Of a stretch of 64,000 bases of DNA, positions 29,139 through 38,931 are shown one piece after another. This DNA is from Citreimonas salinaria (GTDB lineage Bacteria; Pseudomonadota; Alphaproteobacteria; Rhodobacterales; Rhodobacteraceae). Where the stretch lies: the NCBI RefSeq assembly GCF_900107235.1, contig NZ_FNPF01000007.1:62001-126000 (forward strand), read 5' to 3'. The position numbers and the translations under genes are program-made. A model generated the notes under the pieces. That model made no database searches, was not told where the DNA came from, and saw only the letters and a program-made list of their open reading frames with translations. Each line of letters opens with the position of its first letter. Within the stretch, counting starts at the first letter, position 1.

Positions 29139-29588
29139 ATGACTCTTCAGGTCTATCTTTCCGGCGAGATCCACACCGACTGGCGCGAGCAGATCGTGCA
29201 GGGCGCGCAGGGGCTGGACGTGGCCTTCGAGGCGCCGGTGACCGATCACGCCGCCAGCGACGATTGTGGCGTGGCGATCCTGGGCGCCGAGGACGACAAG
29301 TTCTGGCACGACCGCAAGGGCGCGATGGTCAACGCGATCCGCACCCGCCGAGGCATCGAGCAGGCCGACGTGGTCGTCGTGCGCTTCGGCGAGAAGTACA
29401 AGCAGTGGAACGCGGCCTTCGACGCCGGCATGGCCGCGGCGTTGGGCAAGTCGCTGATCATCCTGCAGCCAGCCGAGCACGACCACGCGCTGAAGGAGGT
29501 CGACGCCGCAGCACTTGCGGTGGCGCGAACGCCGGAACAGGTGGTGCAGATCCTGCGCTACGTGATGACGGGCAAGCTGCCCGGCTGA
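29139..29588 (+). CDS. YtoQ family protein
   Basis: A 149-residue protein of the YtoQ family, named after a Bacillus protein. Features are VYLSGEIHTDWREQI near the start, VTDHAASDDCGVAILG, and RRGIEQADVVVVRFGEKYKQWNAAFDAGMAAALGKSLI. The Rossmann-like core resembles nucleoside 2-deoxyribosyltransferase folds, but no activity is established. The ATG at 29139 was chosen over an in-frame GTG at 29106 because AAAGGGA lies in front of it. It is convergent with a GST gene. Confidence 0.85.
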   Translation: MTLQVYLSGEIHTDWREQIVQGAQGLDVAFEAPVTDHAASDDCGVAILGAEDDKFWHDRKGAMVNAIRTRRGIEQADVVVVRFGEKYKQWNAAFDAGMAAALGKSLIILQPAEHDHALKEVDAAALAVARTPEQVVQILRYVMTGKLPG

Positions 29589-29604
29589 GCGCGTGGCGGG
29601 GCAG

Positions 29605-29634
29605 GGTGGCGGCACGGCGGATTGCCGCGCCACC
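29605..29634 (+). terminator. Hairpin between ytoQ and GST genes
   Basis: Stem GGTGGC/GCCACC continued by GGCA/TGCC with a 2-base bulge, located 16 bases after the ytoQ stop and before the convergent GST gene. CCACCCTT follows on the plus strand, a weak terminator tail. Confidence 0.45.
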
Positions 29635-29665
29635 ACCCTTAGGCGTGGGCGCGGCGGGACACGTA

Positions 29666-30364
29666 TCAGCCCTCGCGCGGGGGCGTTTTCAGGCCGGTCT
29701 GCACCGCCGGGCGCGCCATGAAACGGTCCAGGTAGGCCACGCAGCGGGGGTGATCTGTCCAGCCGACCTGCTCCTTCGTCTCGTAGAAGTTCAGCGCGTT
29801 CAGCCACGGGCCGATCGCCATGTCGGCGATGGAATAGTCGCCGGCGATCCATTCGCGGCCGTCCAGCGCGGTCTCGATCACGCCCAGCAGGCGGCGCGCC
29901 TCGTTCGCGTAGCGCTCGCGCGGGCGCGGGTCCTCGATGTCCTTGCCGGCGAACTTCCAGAAGAACCCCATCTGACCGAACATCGGGCCGAGGCCGCCCA
30001 TCTGGAACATGACCCATTGCAGGATCTCGTACCGCTCTGCGGTGGTCGCTCCGCCGAACTTGCCGGACTTCTCGGCCAGGTAGGCCAGGATCGCGCCGGA
30101 TTCGAACAGCGCCAGCGGGCCGTCGGGGCCATTCGGATCGATCAGGGCGGGGATCTTTCCGTTGGGGTTCAGCGCGGTGAACTCGGGGCTTTTCACGTCC
30201 TCGTCGGACAGCGTCACGCGGTGCGCCTCGTAGGGCAGGCCCATCTCTTCCAGCGCGATGGCGGCCTTCACGCCGTTGGGCGTGGGGAAGGAGTAGAGCT
30301 GGATGCGGTCGGGATGCCGGGCGGGCCAGCGCCGCGCGATCGGATGGGTGGCGAGGTCGAACAT
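29666..30364 (-). CDS. Glutathione S-transferase family protein
   Basis: A 232-residue GST with an N-terminal thioredoxin-like domain (IQLYSFPTPNGVKAAIALEEMGLPYE, with the NPNGKIPAL proline loop and FESGAILAYL) and a C-terminal helical domain (GDYSIADMAIGPW). It most resembles the YfcG/Nu-class, which has disulfide reductase activity. A Thr/Asn pair (TPN) replaces the catalytic Ser/Tyr, as in that class. The gene stands alone on the minus strand, 146 bases after the ferritin-like gene and beyond a hairpin. Confidence 0.88.
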   Translation of the reverse strand: MFDLATHPIARRWPARHPDRIQLYSFPTPNGVKAAIALEEMGLPYEAHRVTLSDEDVKSPEFTALNPNGKIPALIDPNGPDGPLALFESGAILAYLAEKSGKFGGATTAERYEILQWVMFQMGGLGPMFGQMGFFWKFAGKDIEDPRPRERYANEARRLLGVIETALDGREWIAGDYSIADMAIGPWLNALNFYETKEQVGWTDHPRCVAYLDRFMARPAVQTGLKTPPREG

Positions 30365-30436
30365 CGGGTGTCTCCGTCTGGTTTGAAGCTGATTTGAGGC
30401 TGACCGTAGGCCCGCGACGCGCCCTCGCAAACGCAA

Positions 30437-30465
30437 CCGGCGCGCACAGGGGCTGTGCGCGCCGG
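30437..30465 (-). terminator. Perfect 13-bp hairpin after the ferritin-like gene
   Basis: Perfect inverted repeat with arms CCGGCGCGCACAG and its complement around a GGG loop, 46 bases past the stop of the gene ending at 30511. TTGCGTTTGCG follows on the minus strand, only partly T-rich. A likely terminator or 3' stabiliser. Confidence 0.55.
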
Positions 30466-30510
30466 CAGGCGGCCGCGGGGCTGGGCCGCGGTGTCGCGTG
30501 AAAGCGTCGA

Positions 30511-30963
30511 TCAGACCGTGCGGGCGGTCGTTTCCATCCATTCCTTGTGGCGCAGCTCGTCCTTGTAGGCGCGGGTGAAGACCGCGCGATCCTCGGCCGG
30601 CACGCAATCGTTGTCCTTGCCGTTCTCGTAGGCGCCGACGGTGTCGTTCTCGTTGCTGGCCATCGCCATCAGGATCGATCCGTCATCGCCAACCATGTCC
30701 GCGAAGGCGACCTTGCCGGTGGTCAGCATCTGCTTCATGTCGCCCTTGCCGGGGATGTCGACGCCGTTGCGGGTCGCCATGCTCTTGAGTTCGGTCATGT
30801 GACGCTCGTGGTCGCCCTTGAACTCGGCGATCTTGGCCTTGAACTCGGGCTTCTCGAGCCGCTCGATGACCGCGTCGTAGGCGGCGATCGCGTCATGCTC
30901 AAGGATGATGAAATTCTCGATCAGCTTGTTGAAGTCGGAACTGGTGCCCACGGTCGTAACCAT
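30511..30963 (-). CDS. Ferritin-like four-helix protein (DUF2383-like)
   Basis: A 150-residue protein with four predicted helices. Possible di-iron ligands recur in two helix pairs: ILEHDAIAAYDAVIERL and GDHERHMTELKSMA, then ASNENDTVGAYEN and KDELRHKEWME (E-x-x-H motifs). It resembles the DUF2383 ferritin-like superfamily, and I assign no activity. AGGAG stands ahead of the ATG at 30963. It lies 91 bp downstream of ald on the same strand and may be transcribed separately. A stress or metal-related role is a guess. Confidence 0.72.
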   Translation of the reverse strand: MVTTVGTSSDFNKLIENFIILEHDAIAAYDAVIERLEKPEFKAKIAEFKGDHERHMTELKSMATRNGVDIPGKGDMKQMLTTGKVAFADMVGDDGSILMAMASNENDTVGAYENGKDNDCVPAEDRAVFTRAYKDELRHKEWMETTARTV

Positions 30964-31054
30964 CGTGACTACTCCTATCGGTTGCATCTCTGCACCCGAA
31001 ACGCGCCTGCCGCAGGGCTGTTCCGTCCGCCCCGCGGCCCTCGGCGGAAAGCGG

Positions 31055-32176
31055 TCACTCGGCCTTGACGGCCACCTGCGGCGAGGTCACGTCGATCCCC
31101 TGCGCGCGGCCGACGGCATAGTAGGTCAGCCGCCCGGCATGGACGTTGAGCCCCGCGAGCAGGTGCGGGTCATCGGCGCAGGCCTGCCGCCAGCCCTTGT
31201 CGGCCAGCGCCAGCATGAACGGCATCGTCGCGTTGCCCAGCGCGATGGTCGAAGTGCGCGCCACCGCGCCGGGCATGTTGGCGACGCAGTAATGCATGAT
31301 CCCGTCGACGTCGTAGACCGGGTCGGCATGGGTGGTGGCCTTGGACGTCTCGAAGCAGCCGCCCTGGTCGATCGCCACGTCCACGAGCGCCGCGCCCGGC
31401 TTCATCCGCGACAGGTCCGCACGCGACACCAGCTTGGGCGCCTCGGCGCCGGGGATCAGCACGGCGCCGATCACCATGTCGGCCTGCTCCAGGTGCTCCG
31501 ACAGCAGCCCCGCGCTGGAATACCCGGTGCCGAACGTGCCGCCGAACACGTCGTCGAGATAACGCAGCCGCGGCAGCGAGCGGTCGAGAACCGTCACGTC
31601 CGCGCCCATCCCCGCGGCGATGCGCGCCGCATGGGTGCCGACGACGCCGCCACCCACCACCAGCACGCGCGCGGGCCCAACGCCCGGCACGCCGCCCATC
31701 AGCACGCCGCGGCCGCCATTGGCCTTCTGCAGGGTCCATGCGCCCATCTGCGGCGCGAGGCGCCCGGCCACCTCGGACATGGGCGCCAGCAGCGGCAGGC
31801 CGCCGCGGTCGTCGGTGACGGTCTCGTAGGCGATGCAGGTGGCGCCCGAATGCATCAGCTCGCGCGTCTGCACGGGGTCGGGGGCGAGGTGCAGGTAGGT
31901 GAACAGGATCTGGCCCTCGCGCAGCATCGCGCGCTCGGCCGCCTGCGGCTCCTTCACCTTCACGATCATGTCGGCGGTGTCGAAGACCTCTTCGGCGGTG
32001 TCGACGATCGCCGCGCCGGCGGCCTCGTAATCGGCGTCGGCAAAGCCCGCGCCGGTGCCCGCGCCGCGCTGGACGACGACGGCGTGGCCGTGGCCCGTAG
32101 CCTCGCGCGCGGCGTTGGGCGTCAGGCCGACGCGGAATTCCTGCGGCTTGATCTCGGTGGGGCATCCGATCTTCAT
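31055..32176 (-). CDS. ald: Alanine dehydrogenase
   Basis: A 373-residue NAD-dependent enzyme interconverting L-alanine and pyruvate plus ammonia. [20 protein letters not shown] is the family N-terminus. Active-site Lys and His lie in IVKVKEPQ (about residue 74) and FTYLHLAPD (about 95). The nucleotide motif [12 protein letters not shown] follows, then the C-terminal [15 protein letters not shown] and [16 protein letters not shown]. Divergent from an Lrp-type regulator that probably activates it in response to alanine. Confidence 0.96.
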   Translation of the reverse strand: MKIGCPTEIKPQEFRVGLTPNAAREATGHGHAVVVQRGAGTGAGFADADYEAAGAAIVDTAEEVFDTADMIVKVKEPQAAERAMLREGQILFTYLHLAPDPVQTRELMHSGATCIAYETVTDDRGGLPLLAPMSEVAGRLAPQMGAWTLQKANGGRGVLMGGVPGVGPARVLVVGGGVVGTHAARIAAGMGADVTVLDRSLPRLRYLDDVFGGTFGTGYSSAGLLSEHLEQADMVIGAVLIPGAEAPKLVSRADLSRMKPGAALVDVAIDQGGCFETSKATTHADPVYDVDGIMHYCVANMPGAVARTSTIALGNATMPFMLALADKGWRQACADDPHLLAGLNVHAGRLTYYAVGRAQGIDVTSPQVAVKAE

Positions 32177-32230
32177 GGGTACTGGCTCCTTCTCCCTGCG
32201 GGAGAGCGTGCCACGGCAGGCGTGCCGTTT

Positions 32231-32278
32231 GCCGATCTTTCTTCGGCGCTTGCGGGGAGATCATGCGAAGATTATTCG
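32231..32278. promoter_or_regulatory. Candidate Lrp-type sites between ald and its regulator
   Basis: Two dyads in the 133-bp divergent gap: GCCGA-TCTTTCT-TCGGC (32231-32247) and CGAA-GATTA-TTCG (32266-32278). The second has the AT-rich centre typical of Lrp/AsnC operators. Centres are about 33 bp apart, three helical turns. Inferred from position and symmetry only. Confidence 0.4.
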
Positions 32279-32309
32279 GTGCAGGTGGCTTTCGGCGAAA
32301 GGAATCCGC

Positions 32310-32768
32310 ATGAACCTGGACGAAACCGACCGGCGAATCCTGCGGGTTCTGCAACGGCGCGGACGGATGTCGAACGCCGACCTTTCCGAGGCGGTGCACC
32401 TGTCGGCCTCGGCCTGTCACCGCCGGGTGCAGCGGCTCGAGGCCGACGGTTACATCCGTGACTACGTGGCGCTGCTGGACACTCGCCGGATCGGGTTGCC
32501 GACCACGGTCTTCGTCGAGATCACCCTGTTGCGGCAGGCCGACGAGGTGCTGGAGGCGTTCGAGACCGCGGTGGCGCGGATTCCGGACGTGCTGGAATGC
32601 CACCTGATGGCGGGCACGGCGGATTACATCCTGAAGGTCGTGGCCGAGGACACAGACGATTTCGCGCGCATCCACCGGCAATACCTGACCCGCCTGCCGG
32701 GCGTGGCGCAGATGCAGTCGAGTTTCGCGCTACGCACGGTCTGCCAGACGACGGCGCTGCCGGTCTGA
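32310..32768 (+). CDS. Lrp/AsnC family transcriptional regulator
   Basis: A 152-residue Lrp/AsnC regulator. The N-terminal helix-turn-helix reads MNLDETDRRILRVLQRRGRMSNADLSEAVHLSASACHRRVQRLE. The C-terminal RAM ligand domain includes VLECHLMAGTADYILKVVAEDTDDF. Members next to ald (AldR/AlaR types) sense alanine. AAAGGAA precedes the ATG at 32310. It is divergent from ald, so it probably controls ald and itself from the shared region. Confidence 0.92.
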   Translation: MNLDETDRRILRVLQRRGRMSNADLSEAVHLSASACHRRVQRLEADGYIRDYVALLDTRRIGLPTTVFVEITLLRQADEVLEAFETAVARIPDVLECHLMAGTADYILKVVAEDTDDFARIHRQYLTRLPGVAQMQSSFALRTVCQTTALPV

Positions 32769-32782
32769 TCGGGGACGCCGGT

Positions 32783-32827
32783 CGCCGCTCGTACGCCTGC
32801 GGCGCACATCGCCCCGCCCGCCGTCCC
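32783..32827 (+). repeat. Dispersed intergenic repeat family B, copy 2
   Basis: A 45-bp element aligning with 16172-16212 (39 of 41 bases, plus TA and CA insertions). It sits 14 bases after the lrp stop and 14 before the convergent ABC transporter gene. The stem GCCGC/GCGGC is intact here but has one mismatch in copy 1. Confidence 0.6.
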
Positions 32828-32841
32828 GTCGGTGCGCCGGT

Positions 32842-34437
32842 TCAGACCGCGATGTCGTCGAAGGCCGCGGCCAGCAGTTCGCGGGTGTAGTCGGTCTTCG
32901 GCGCGTCGAAGATCTCCTGAGCCGTGCCATGCTCCATCACGTCGCCGTTGCGCATGACGATCACCCGGTGGGACATCGCGCGCACCACCTTCAGGTCGTG
33001 GCTGATGAACAGGTAGGCCAGGTCGTGCTTGCGCTGCAGCTTGCGCAGGAGGTCGACGATCTGCACCTGCACCGTCATGTCGAGCGCCGAGGTCGGCTCG
33101 TCCAGGACCACCAGCCGGGGCCGCAGGACCATCGCGCGCGCGATGGCGATGCGCTGGCGCTGGCCGCCCGAGAATTCGTGCGGGTAGCGGTGCATCGTGG
33201 CGGGGTCCAGGCCGACCTCCTGCATCACCTCGGCCACGAGTTCGCGGTGCGGACGGCCGTCGGGCGCGCCGTGGACGCCAAGCCCCTCGGCGATGATCTG
33301 CTCGCAAGTCATGCGCGGCGACAGGCTGCCGTAGGGGTCCTGGAAGACGATCTGCATCTCGGATCGCAGCTTGCGCAGGCGGCGGGTGGACCAGTCGCGC
33401 ACGTTCTCGCCGCGGAAGGTGATCGCACCCTCGGACTGGATCAGGCGCATGATCGCCAGCGCCAGCGTCGTCTTGCCCGAGCCGGATTCGCCGACGATGC
33501 CCACGGTCTCGCCCGCGCGGACGGCGATGCTGGCGTCGTTCACCGCCTTCACGTAGCCGACGGTGCGCTTGAGCAGGCCCTTCTGGATCGGAAACCAGAT
33601 GCGCAGGTTGTCGGTGCTGGCGATGGGCTCGGCGTCCTCGCGCACGGGGTCGGGCACGCCGGTGCTTTCTGCCGACAGCAGCATCTGCGTGTAGGGGTGC
33701 TGCGGGTTGGCGAAGATCTCGGAGGTGGGGCCGGATTCCACGATCTCGCCGTCCTTCATCACGCAGACGCGATCGGCGATGCGGCGCACGATCCCGAGGT
33801 CGTGGGTGATGAACAGCAGGCTGAGCCCCTCGGCCTTCTTGAGGTCCGCCAGCAGGCGCAGGATCTGCGCCTGGATCGTGACGTCGAGCGCGGTCGTGGG
33901 TTCGTCCGCGATCAGCAGGTCGGGGCCGTTGGCCAGCGCCATGGCGATCATCACCCGCTGGCGCTGCCCACCTGACAGCTGGTGCGGGTAGGCCGTCAGC
34001 CGGCTTTCGGGGTCGCGGATCCCGACGCGGTCGAGCAGTTCGATGATGCGCTTGCGCACCGCGTCGCCGGTCAGGCCCTGGTGCAGTTCGATGCTTTCGC
34101 GCAGCTGCTTTTCCAGCGTGTGCAGCGGGTTGAGCGAGGTCATCGGCTCTTGGAAGATAAAGCTGATGTCGTTGCCGCGCACCTTGCGCAGCAGGCGGTC
34201 GGAGGCACCGATCATCTCCTGGTCGCGGTAGATGACGGACCCTTCGACCCGCGCGGCGTCGCCCAGCAGCGAGACGGTCGATAGCGCGGTGACGGACTTG
34301 CCCGAGCCGCTTTCACCCACCAGTGCCACGGTCTCGCCCTCGCCCACGTCGAAGGAGACGCCCTTGACGGCCTGCGTCGTGGCGCCGTCCTGGCGGAAGC
34401 CGACCTTGAGGTCGCGGACTTGGAGAACGGCGCTCAT
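32842..34437 (-). CDS. yejF: Peptide ABC transporter fused ATP-binding protein
   Basis: A 531-residue protein with two complete ABC ATPase domains in tandem. Domain 1 has Walker [10 protein letters not shown]-loop [10 protein letters not shown], signature [13 protein letters not shown] and Walker [13 protein letters not shown]. Domain 2 has [40 protein letters not shown] and [12 protein letters not shown]. Fused ATPases of this kind serve the YejABEF oligopeptide importer. The start overlaps yejE by four bases. Cytoplasmic face of the membrane. Confidence 0.94.
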   Translation of the reverse strand: MSAVLQVRDLKVGFRQDGATTQAVKGVSFDVGEGETVALVGESGSGKSVTALSTVSLLGDAARVEGSVIYRDQEMIGASDRLLRKVRGNDISFIFQEPMTSLNPLHTLEKQLRESIELHQGLTGDAVRKRIIELLDRVGIRDPESRLTAYPHQLSGGQRQRVMIAMALANGPDLLIADEPTTALDVTIQAQILRLLADLKKAEGLSLLFITHDLGIVRRIADRVCVMKDGEIVESGPTSEIFANPQHPYTQMLLSAESTGVPDPVREDAEPIASTDNLRIWFPIQKGLLKRTVGYVKAVNDASIAVRAGETVGIVGESGSGKTTLALAIMRLIQSEGAITFRGENVRDWSTRRLRKLRSEMQIVFQDPYGSLSPRMTCEQIIAEGLGVHGAPDGRPHRELVAEVMQEVGLDPATMHRYPHEFSGGQRQRIAIARAMVLRPRLVVLDEPTSALDMTVQVQIVDLLRKLQRKHDLAYLFISHDLKVVRAMSHRVIVMRNGDVMEHGTAQEIFDAPKTDYTRELLAAAFDDIAV

Positions 34438-35672
34438 GAGAAGGTCTTCCTCGGGTCGAAGGCATCGCGGACGCCTTCGAAGATGAAGACGAGCAGCGAC
34501 AGCATGATGGCGAAGACGGCGAAGGCGGTGAAGGCCAGCCAGGGCGCCTGCAGGTTCTGCTTGGCCTGAAGCGTCAGCTCGCCCAGCGACGGCGCCGAGG
34601 ACGGCAGGCCGAAGCCGAGGAAGTCGAGTCCGGCCAGCGTGCTGATCGTGCCGGTGACGATGAAGGGCAGCATGGTGACGGTGGCGACCATCGCATTGGG
34701 CAGCATGTGGCGGAACATGATGGTCCAGTTGCTGACCCCCAGCGCCTTGGCCGCGCGGACGTATTCGAGGTTTCGCGCGCGCAGGAACTCCGCCCGCACC
34801 ACGCCCACCAGCGCCACCCAGCCGAACAGCACCATCAGGAAGACCAGCAGCCAGAAACTTCGCCCGAGGATCGCGAAGAGGATGATGATGACGTAAAGCG
34901 ACGGCGTCGCGGTCCAGATCTCGATGATCCGCTGGAAGATCAGGTCCAGCCAGCCGCCGAAATAGCCCTGCAGCGCGCCGGCGATGATGCCGATGACGGA
35001 TGAGGCCGCGGTGACGATCAGCGTGAACAGGATCGACAGGCGGAAGCCGTGGATCACGCGGGCCATCACATCGCGCTTGGTGTCGTCGGTGCCCAGCCAG
35101 TTCTGCGAACTCGGGGGCAGGGGGGCCGCGCCGGGGCGGTCCACGGGCGTGTTGTAGCTGTAGGGCACGAGCGGCCACAGCATCCAGCCGCGGTTGAACT
35201 CTGGGTACTCGGCCGTCAGGTCAGCGCCGCCCTGCACCTCGGCGATCAACTCCTCGGGTTCGTCGAAGCAGGCCTCATAGCCGCCGGTGACGATCAGGCA
35301 GCGCACCTCGGGGTCGCGGTAGGCGGCCTCGGTCCGGAAGTCGCCGCCGAACTCGGTCTCGGGGTAGAAGGTGAAGACCGGCATCCGCCATTCACCGCGA
35401 TAGCTGACGAGGATCGGCTTGTCGTTGGCCAGGAACTCGGCGAACAGCGACAGGATGAAGAATATGGCGAAGATCCACAGCGACCAGAACGCGCGGCGGT
35501 TGCGCTTGAAGTTGCGCCAGCGCCGCTGGTTCAGCGGCGTCAGCGCGAAGCGGCCGCGGGGCGGCTGCGGCGCCACCGGAACGCCGGGCGTGGGTTCGGG
35601 CCGCAGCGCCGGATCGCCTTCGTGCTCGGGCGTGGGCTGCGTGTCGGGTTCGGGGCGGGGGTTGAAGACCAT
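34434..35672 (-). CDS. yejE: Peptide ABC transporter permease YejE
   Basis: A 412-residue inner-membrane permease of the OppC/DppC type. LTPLNQRRWRNFKRNRRAFWSLWIF is the usual N-terminal anchor, followed by a long periplasmic loop typical of YejE and then the permease core with NWLGTDDTKRDVMARVIHGFRLSI. The EAA-type loop ARNLEYVRAAKALGVSNWTIMFRHMLPNA contacts the ATPase. The first 35 residues are Pro-rich. Three bases separate it from yejB. Confidence 0.93.
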   Translation of the reverse strand: MVFNPRPEPDTQPTPEHEGDPALRPEPTPGVPVAPQPPRGRFALTPLNQRRWRNFKRNRRAFWSLWIFAIFFILSLFAEFLANDKPILVSYRGEWRMPVFTFYPETEFGGDFRTEAAYRDPEVRCLIVTGGYEACFDEPEELIAEVQGGADLTAEYPEFNRGWMLWPLVPYSYNTPVDRPGAAPLPPSSQNWLGTDDTKRDVMARVIHGFRLSILFTLIVTAASSVIGIIAGALQGYFGGWLDLIFQRIIEIWTATPSLYVIIILFAILGRSFWLLVFLMVLFGWVALVGVVRAEFLRARNLEYVRAAKALGVSNWTIMFRHMLPNAMVATVTMLPFIVTGTISTLAGLDFLGFGLPSSAPSLGELTLQAKQNLQAPWLAFTAFAVFAIMLSLLVFIFEGVRDAFDPRKTFS

Positions 35673-35675
35673 CTC

Positions 35676-36752
35676 CTAGCCCTCGCGCTTTTCGAAGTCG
35701 ATGCGGGGGTCGACCAGCACGTACATCAGGTCCGACAGGATGCCCACGATCAGGCCGATCAGGCCGAAGATGAACAGCGTACCGAAGATCACCGGGTAGT
35801 CGCGCGCCACCGCCGCCTCGAAGCCCAGCCGGCCGAGGCCGTCGAGCGAGAAGATCGTCTCGATGATCAGGCTGCCGGAGAAAAACACGCCGATGAACAC
35901 CGCCGGAAAGCCGGCGATCACGATCAGCATCGCGTTGCGGAAGATGTGGCCGTAGAGCACGCGGGATTCCTTCAGCCCCTTGGCGCGGGCGGTGATGACG
36001 TAGGCCTTCTTGATCTCGTCCAGAAAGCTGTTCTTGGTCAGCAGCGTCAGCGTGGCGAAGGCCGAAATGGTCGAGGCCAGCACCGGCAGCGTGATGTGCC
36101 AGAAGTAGTCGGCCACCTTGCCCAGCGGGCTCAGCTGCTCCCAGTTGTCGCTGGTCAGCCCGCGCAGCGGGAAGATCTGCCAGTAGGACCCGCCCGCGAA
36201 CAGCACCAGCAGCAGGATGGCGAACAGAAAGCCGGGGATCGCGTAGGCGACGATGATCGCGCCGCTGGTCCAGGTGTCGAAGGACGACCCGTCGCGCACC
36301 GCCTTGCGGATGCCCAGCGGGATCGACACCAGGTAGGCGATCACCGTCGACCACAGGCCGAGGCTGATCGAGACCGGCATCTTCTCGAGCACCAGGTCGA
36401 TCACCGACACGGACCGGAAGTAACTTTCGCCGAAATCCAGCCGCATGTAGTTCCACAGCATGTCGAGGAAGCGCTCCAGCGGCGGCTTGTCGAAGCCGAA
36501 CTCGGCCTCGAGCTGGGCGATGAAGTCGGCGGGCAACCCGCGCCTGCCGGCGCTTTCGTCCGAGGCGGCGGACAGCTCTCCGCCGCCGCCGCCGGCGATG
36601 CCCTGGAACACGTCACCCTCGCCCTCGATGTTGGCCAGGATCTGCTCGATCGGGCCGCCGGGGACGAACTGTACGAGGGTGAAGTTGATGATCATGATCC
36701 CCAGAAGCGTGGGGATGATGAGCAGCAGGCGTCTGAGGATATAGGCTCCCAC
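35676..36752 (-). CDS. yejB: Peptide ABC transporter permease YejB
   Basis: A 358-residue OppB/DppB-type permease starting [34 protein letters not shown], with about six helices and the EAA loop [26 protein letters not shown]. An insert of roughly 50 residues after the first helix (Gly/Glu-rich, about residues 40-75) is characteristic of YejB over OppB. It pairs with YejE. Three-base gaps on both sides indicate one operon. Confidence 0.93.
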   Translation of the reverse strand: MGAYILRRLLLIIPTLLGIMIINFTLVQFVPGGPIEQILANIEGEGDVFQGIAGGGGGELSAASDESAGRRGLPADFIAQLEAEFGFDKPPLERFLDMLWNYMRLDFGESYFRSVSVIDLVLEKMPVSISLGLWSTVIAYLVSIPLGIRKAVRDGSSFDTWTSGAIIVAYAIPGFLFAILLLVLFAGGSYWQIFPLRGLTSDNWEQLSPLGKVADYFWHITLPVLASTISAFATLTLLTKNSFLDEIKKAYVITARAKGLKESRVLYGHIFRNAMLIVIAGFPAVFIGVFFSGSLIIETIFSLDGLGRLGFEAAVARDYPVIFGTLFIFGLIGLIVGILSDLMYVLVDPRIDFEKREG

Positions 36753-36755
36753 GAC

Positions 36756-38702
36756 TTACAGCGCGCCCGCTTGGCGAAGCTCTTCGGCCGCCTCTTCGTC
36801 GTACCACCAGAACGACAGCTCGCCCAAAGCAAGCGGCGGAAGCGGCTCGGGGTAACGGTACATGTCGTAGTAGGCGACGGTGTGGCTTGCCTTGTACCAT
36901 TGCGGCACCCAGAAGCCCTCGGCCCGCAGCACCCGGTCCAGCGCGTGCACGGCGGTGCGCAGCTCGTCCAGCGTGTCGGCCTCGACCACGTGGTCGATCA
37001 GGCGGTCCACCGCCGGATCGCGCAGGCGCATCAGGTTGCGCGAGCTGTTGTCGGCGGTTTCCGACCCGAACCACTGGCGCAGGCCGAAGCCCGGTTCGAA
37101 GCCCATGGCGAAGCTCTGGTTGACCATGTCGAAATCGCCGTCCTCGCGGCGGCGGACGTATTGCGACACGTCGACCCGTTCGTAGCGGGCGTTGATGCCG
37201 ATCTCCTTGAGGTTCTCGATATACGGGTTGACGATCCGGTCGAACGCCGCGCTGAAGCCGAGGATGGTCAGGTCCATCGTCTGCCCGTCCTTGCGCAGCA
37301 GGCCGTTCTCGCCGATCTCCCAGCCGGCCTCGTTCATCAGGCGCAGCGCCTGGCGGCGCTGCGAGCGGCCAGGCTGGTTGCTTTCCGCCTCGTTGACGGG
37401 GGCCGTCACGGCCTCTTCGGTCAGGATGGATTCGTCCAGCAGGCCCTCGTCGACCAGCGGGCGCAGCAGCGCGGCCTCGTCCTCGGTGGGAATGCCCGTC
37501 GCCTCGAGGTCCGAGTTCTCCCAGAAGGAATTCACGCGGTCGTAGAGGCCGTAGAACAGCGAGCGGTTGGACCACTCGAAGTTGAACATCAGGCGGATCG
37601 CCTCGCGCACTTCCGGGTCCTGCCAGGTCTCGCGGTCCAGGTTGAAGACCCAGGCCTGTGCCGTGGCGATCGTCCCGTCCGGCAGTTCCTCGACCACGAC
37701 GTGGCCATTTTCGACGGCCGGGAAATTGTAGCCGGTGGCCCAGTCCTTCGACGAGTTCTCGAGCCGGAAGGTGTATTCGCCCGCCTTGAACGCCTCGAAG
37801 GCGGCGGCGCCGTCGGCGAAGTACTCGACGCGGATGCGGTCGAAATTGTTCTGGCCCACGTTCATCGGGTGCTCGGCGCCCCAGAAGTTCTCGTTGCGCT
37901 CGTAGACCACCCGCCGTCCGACGTCGTAGTCGCCGATCACGTAGGGCCCGGTGCCCATGAACGCCTCGAGCGTGCTTTCGTCGATCCGCGCGCCGGTCTC
38001 CTCGAACCAGTCCTTCGAGAAAACGATCTGACTGCCGGCGAAGGGCACGACCTCGCGGCGCGGCGCGTCCTCGGTGAAATTGAAGCGCACGCGGTGCGGG
38101 CCGAGAACCTCGACCTCGGACACGAAGCCCTCGATCACGTTGACGTATTCCGCCAGGCCCTGTTCCAGGAACAGTTCGAAGGTGAACTTCACGTCCTCGG
38201 CGGTCATCGGCGTGCCGTCGGCAAAGGTCACGTCGTCGCGCAGGTTGAAGATCACCCAGTCGCGGCTTTCGGGGTATTCCAGCGTCTCGCACAGATAGCA
38301 GTAGGTGCCGTAGGGGTCGTCGGCGGTCGACACCATGATCCGCTCGTGCAGCAGTTCGGTCAGCGAGGCCGACACGCCCTTTCGCGAATAGCGGTTGAAG
38401 CTGTCGAAGGATCCCTGCGCCCATTGGCTGATCTCGCCGCCCTTGGGCGCGTCGGGATTGACGTAGTCGAGATGCTCGAAGTCGGGGTCGTATCTCAGGG
38501 CTCCGAAATTCGAATAGCCGTGTGCGGTGACGATTTCCTCGTCCGCCATGCCGCTCGCGTCCGCCGCCGTGGCCTCTTGGGCGGCGGCGGGTCCGGCGCC
38601 CAGGGCACAGCCCGCGGCGAACAGCGCGGCAAGGATCGTCCCGCGCGCGGGATCCGTGCGGTGCCCGGTCCGGGCGTGGCTGGGGTCGGCGTGGCGTGTC
38701 AT
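36756..38702 (-). CDS. yejA: Extracellular peptide-binding protein YejA
   Basis: A 648-residue SBP family 5 protein. An N-terminal signal (ILAALFAAGCALGAGPAAAQEA; cleavage probably after AQ near residue 42) leads into GYSNFGALRYDPDFEHLDYVNPDAPKGGEISQWAQGSFDSFN, typical of YejA. The length fits the group. In E. coli, YejABEF takes up peptides including microcin C. ATG 38702 has GGAG upstream. First gene of yejABEF on the minus strand. Confidence 0.93.
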   Translation of the reverse strand: MTRHADPSHARTGHRTDPARGTILAALFAAGCALGAGPAAAQEATAADASGMADEEIVTAHGYSNFGALRYDPDFEHLDYVNPDAPKGGEISQWAQGSFDSFNRYSRKGVSASLTELLHERIMVSTADDPYGTYCYLCETLEYPESRDWVIFNLRDDVTFADGTPMTAEDVKFTFELFLEQGLAEYVNVIEGFVSEVEVLGPHRVRFNFTEDAPRREVVPFAGSQIVFSKDWFEETGARIDESTLEAFMGTGPYVIGDYDVGRRVVYERNENFWGAEHPMNVGQNNFDRIRVEYFADGAAAFEAFKAGEYTFRLENSSKDWATGYNFPAVENGHVVVEELPDGTIATAQAWVFNLDRETWQDPEVREAIRLMFNFEWSNRSLFYGLYDRVNSFWENSDLEATGIPTEDEAALLRPLVDEGLLDESILTEEAVTAPVNEAESNQPGRSQRRQALRLMNEAGWEIGENGLLRKDGQTMDLTILGFSAAFDRIVNPYIENLKEIGINARYERVDVSQYVRRREDGDFDMVNQSFAMGFEPGFGLRQWFGSETADNSSRNLMRLRDPAVDRLIDHVVEADTLDELRTAVHALDRVLRAEGFWVPQWYKASHTVAYYDMYRYPEPLPPLALGELSFWWYDEEAAEELRQAGAL

Positions 38703-38873
38703 GTGCTCTCCTTCGAAAGTCCTGCGCCTTTCAGAATGCCAAGGGTGAAGCGGCCTTGGGCCACATGCAAGTTGAGATTGCGTGATTGGCGGGACCGGGT
38801 CGGCCGTCCTTGCCGGGGCAGGGCCGGCCCCGCCGCGCCGCGAGACGCATGTGCGGGGAGGCGCCGAGAATCG

Positions 38874-38899
38874 AAAAGGGGCCGCCCCAAGGCGGCCCC
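38874..38899 (-). terminator. Rho-independent terminator of the cytochrome c gene
   Basis: Read on the minus strand: GGGGCCGCC-TTGG-GGCGGCCCC followed directly by TTTT. Nine-base perfect stem, four-base loop. It starts 33 bases after the stop codon at 38932 and stands 171 bases before yejA, so it insulates the two. Confidence 0.85.
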
Positions 38900-38931
38900 T
38901 GCGTCGGGTCGGACCTGCGCGCGGCGCGGGA

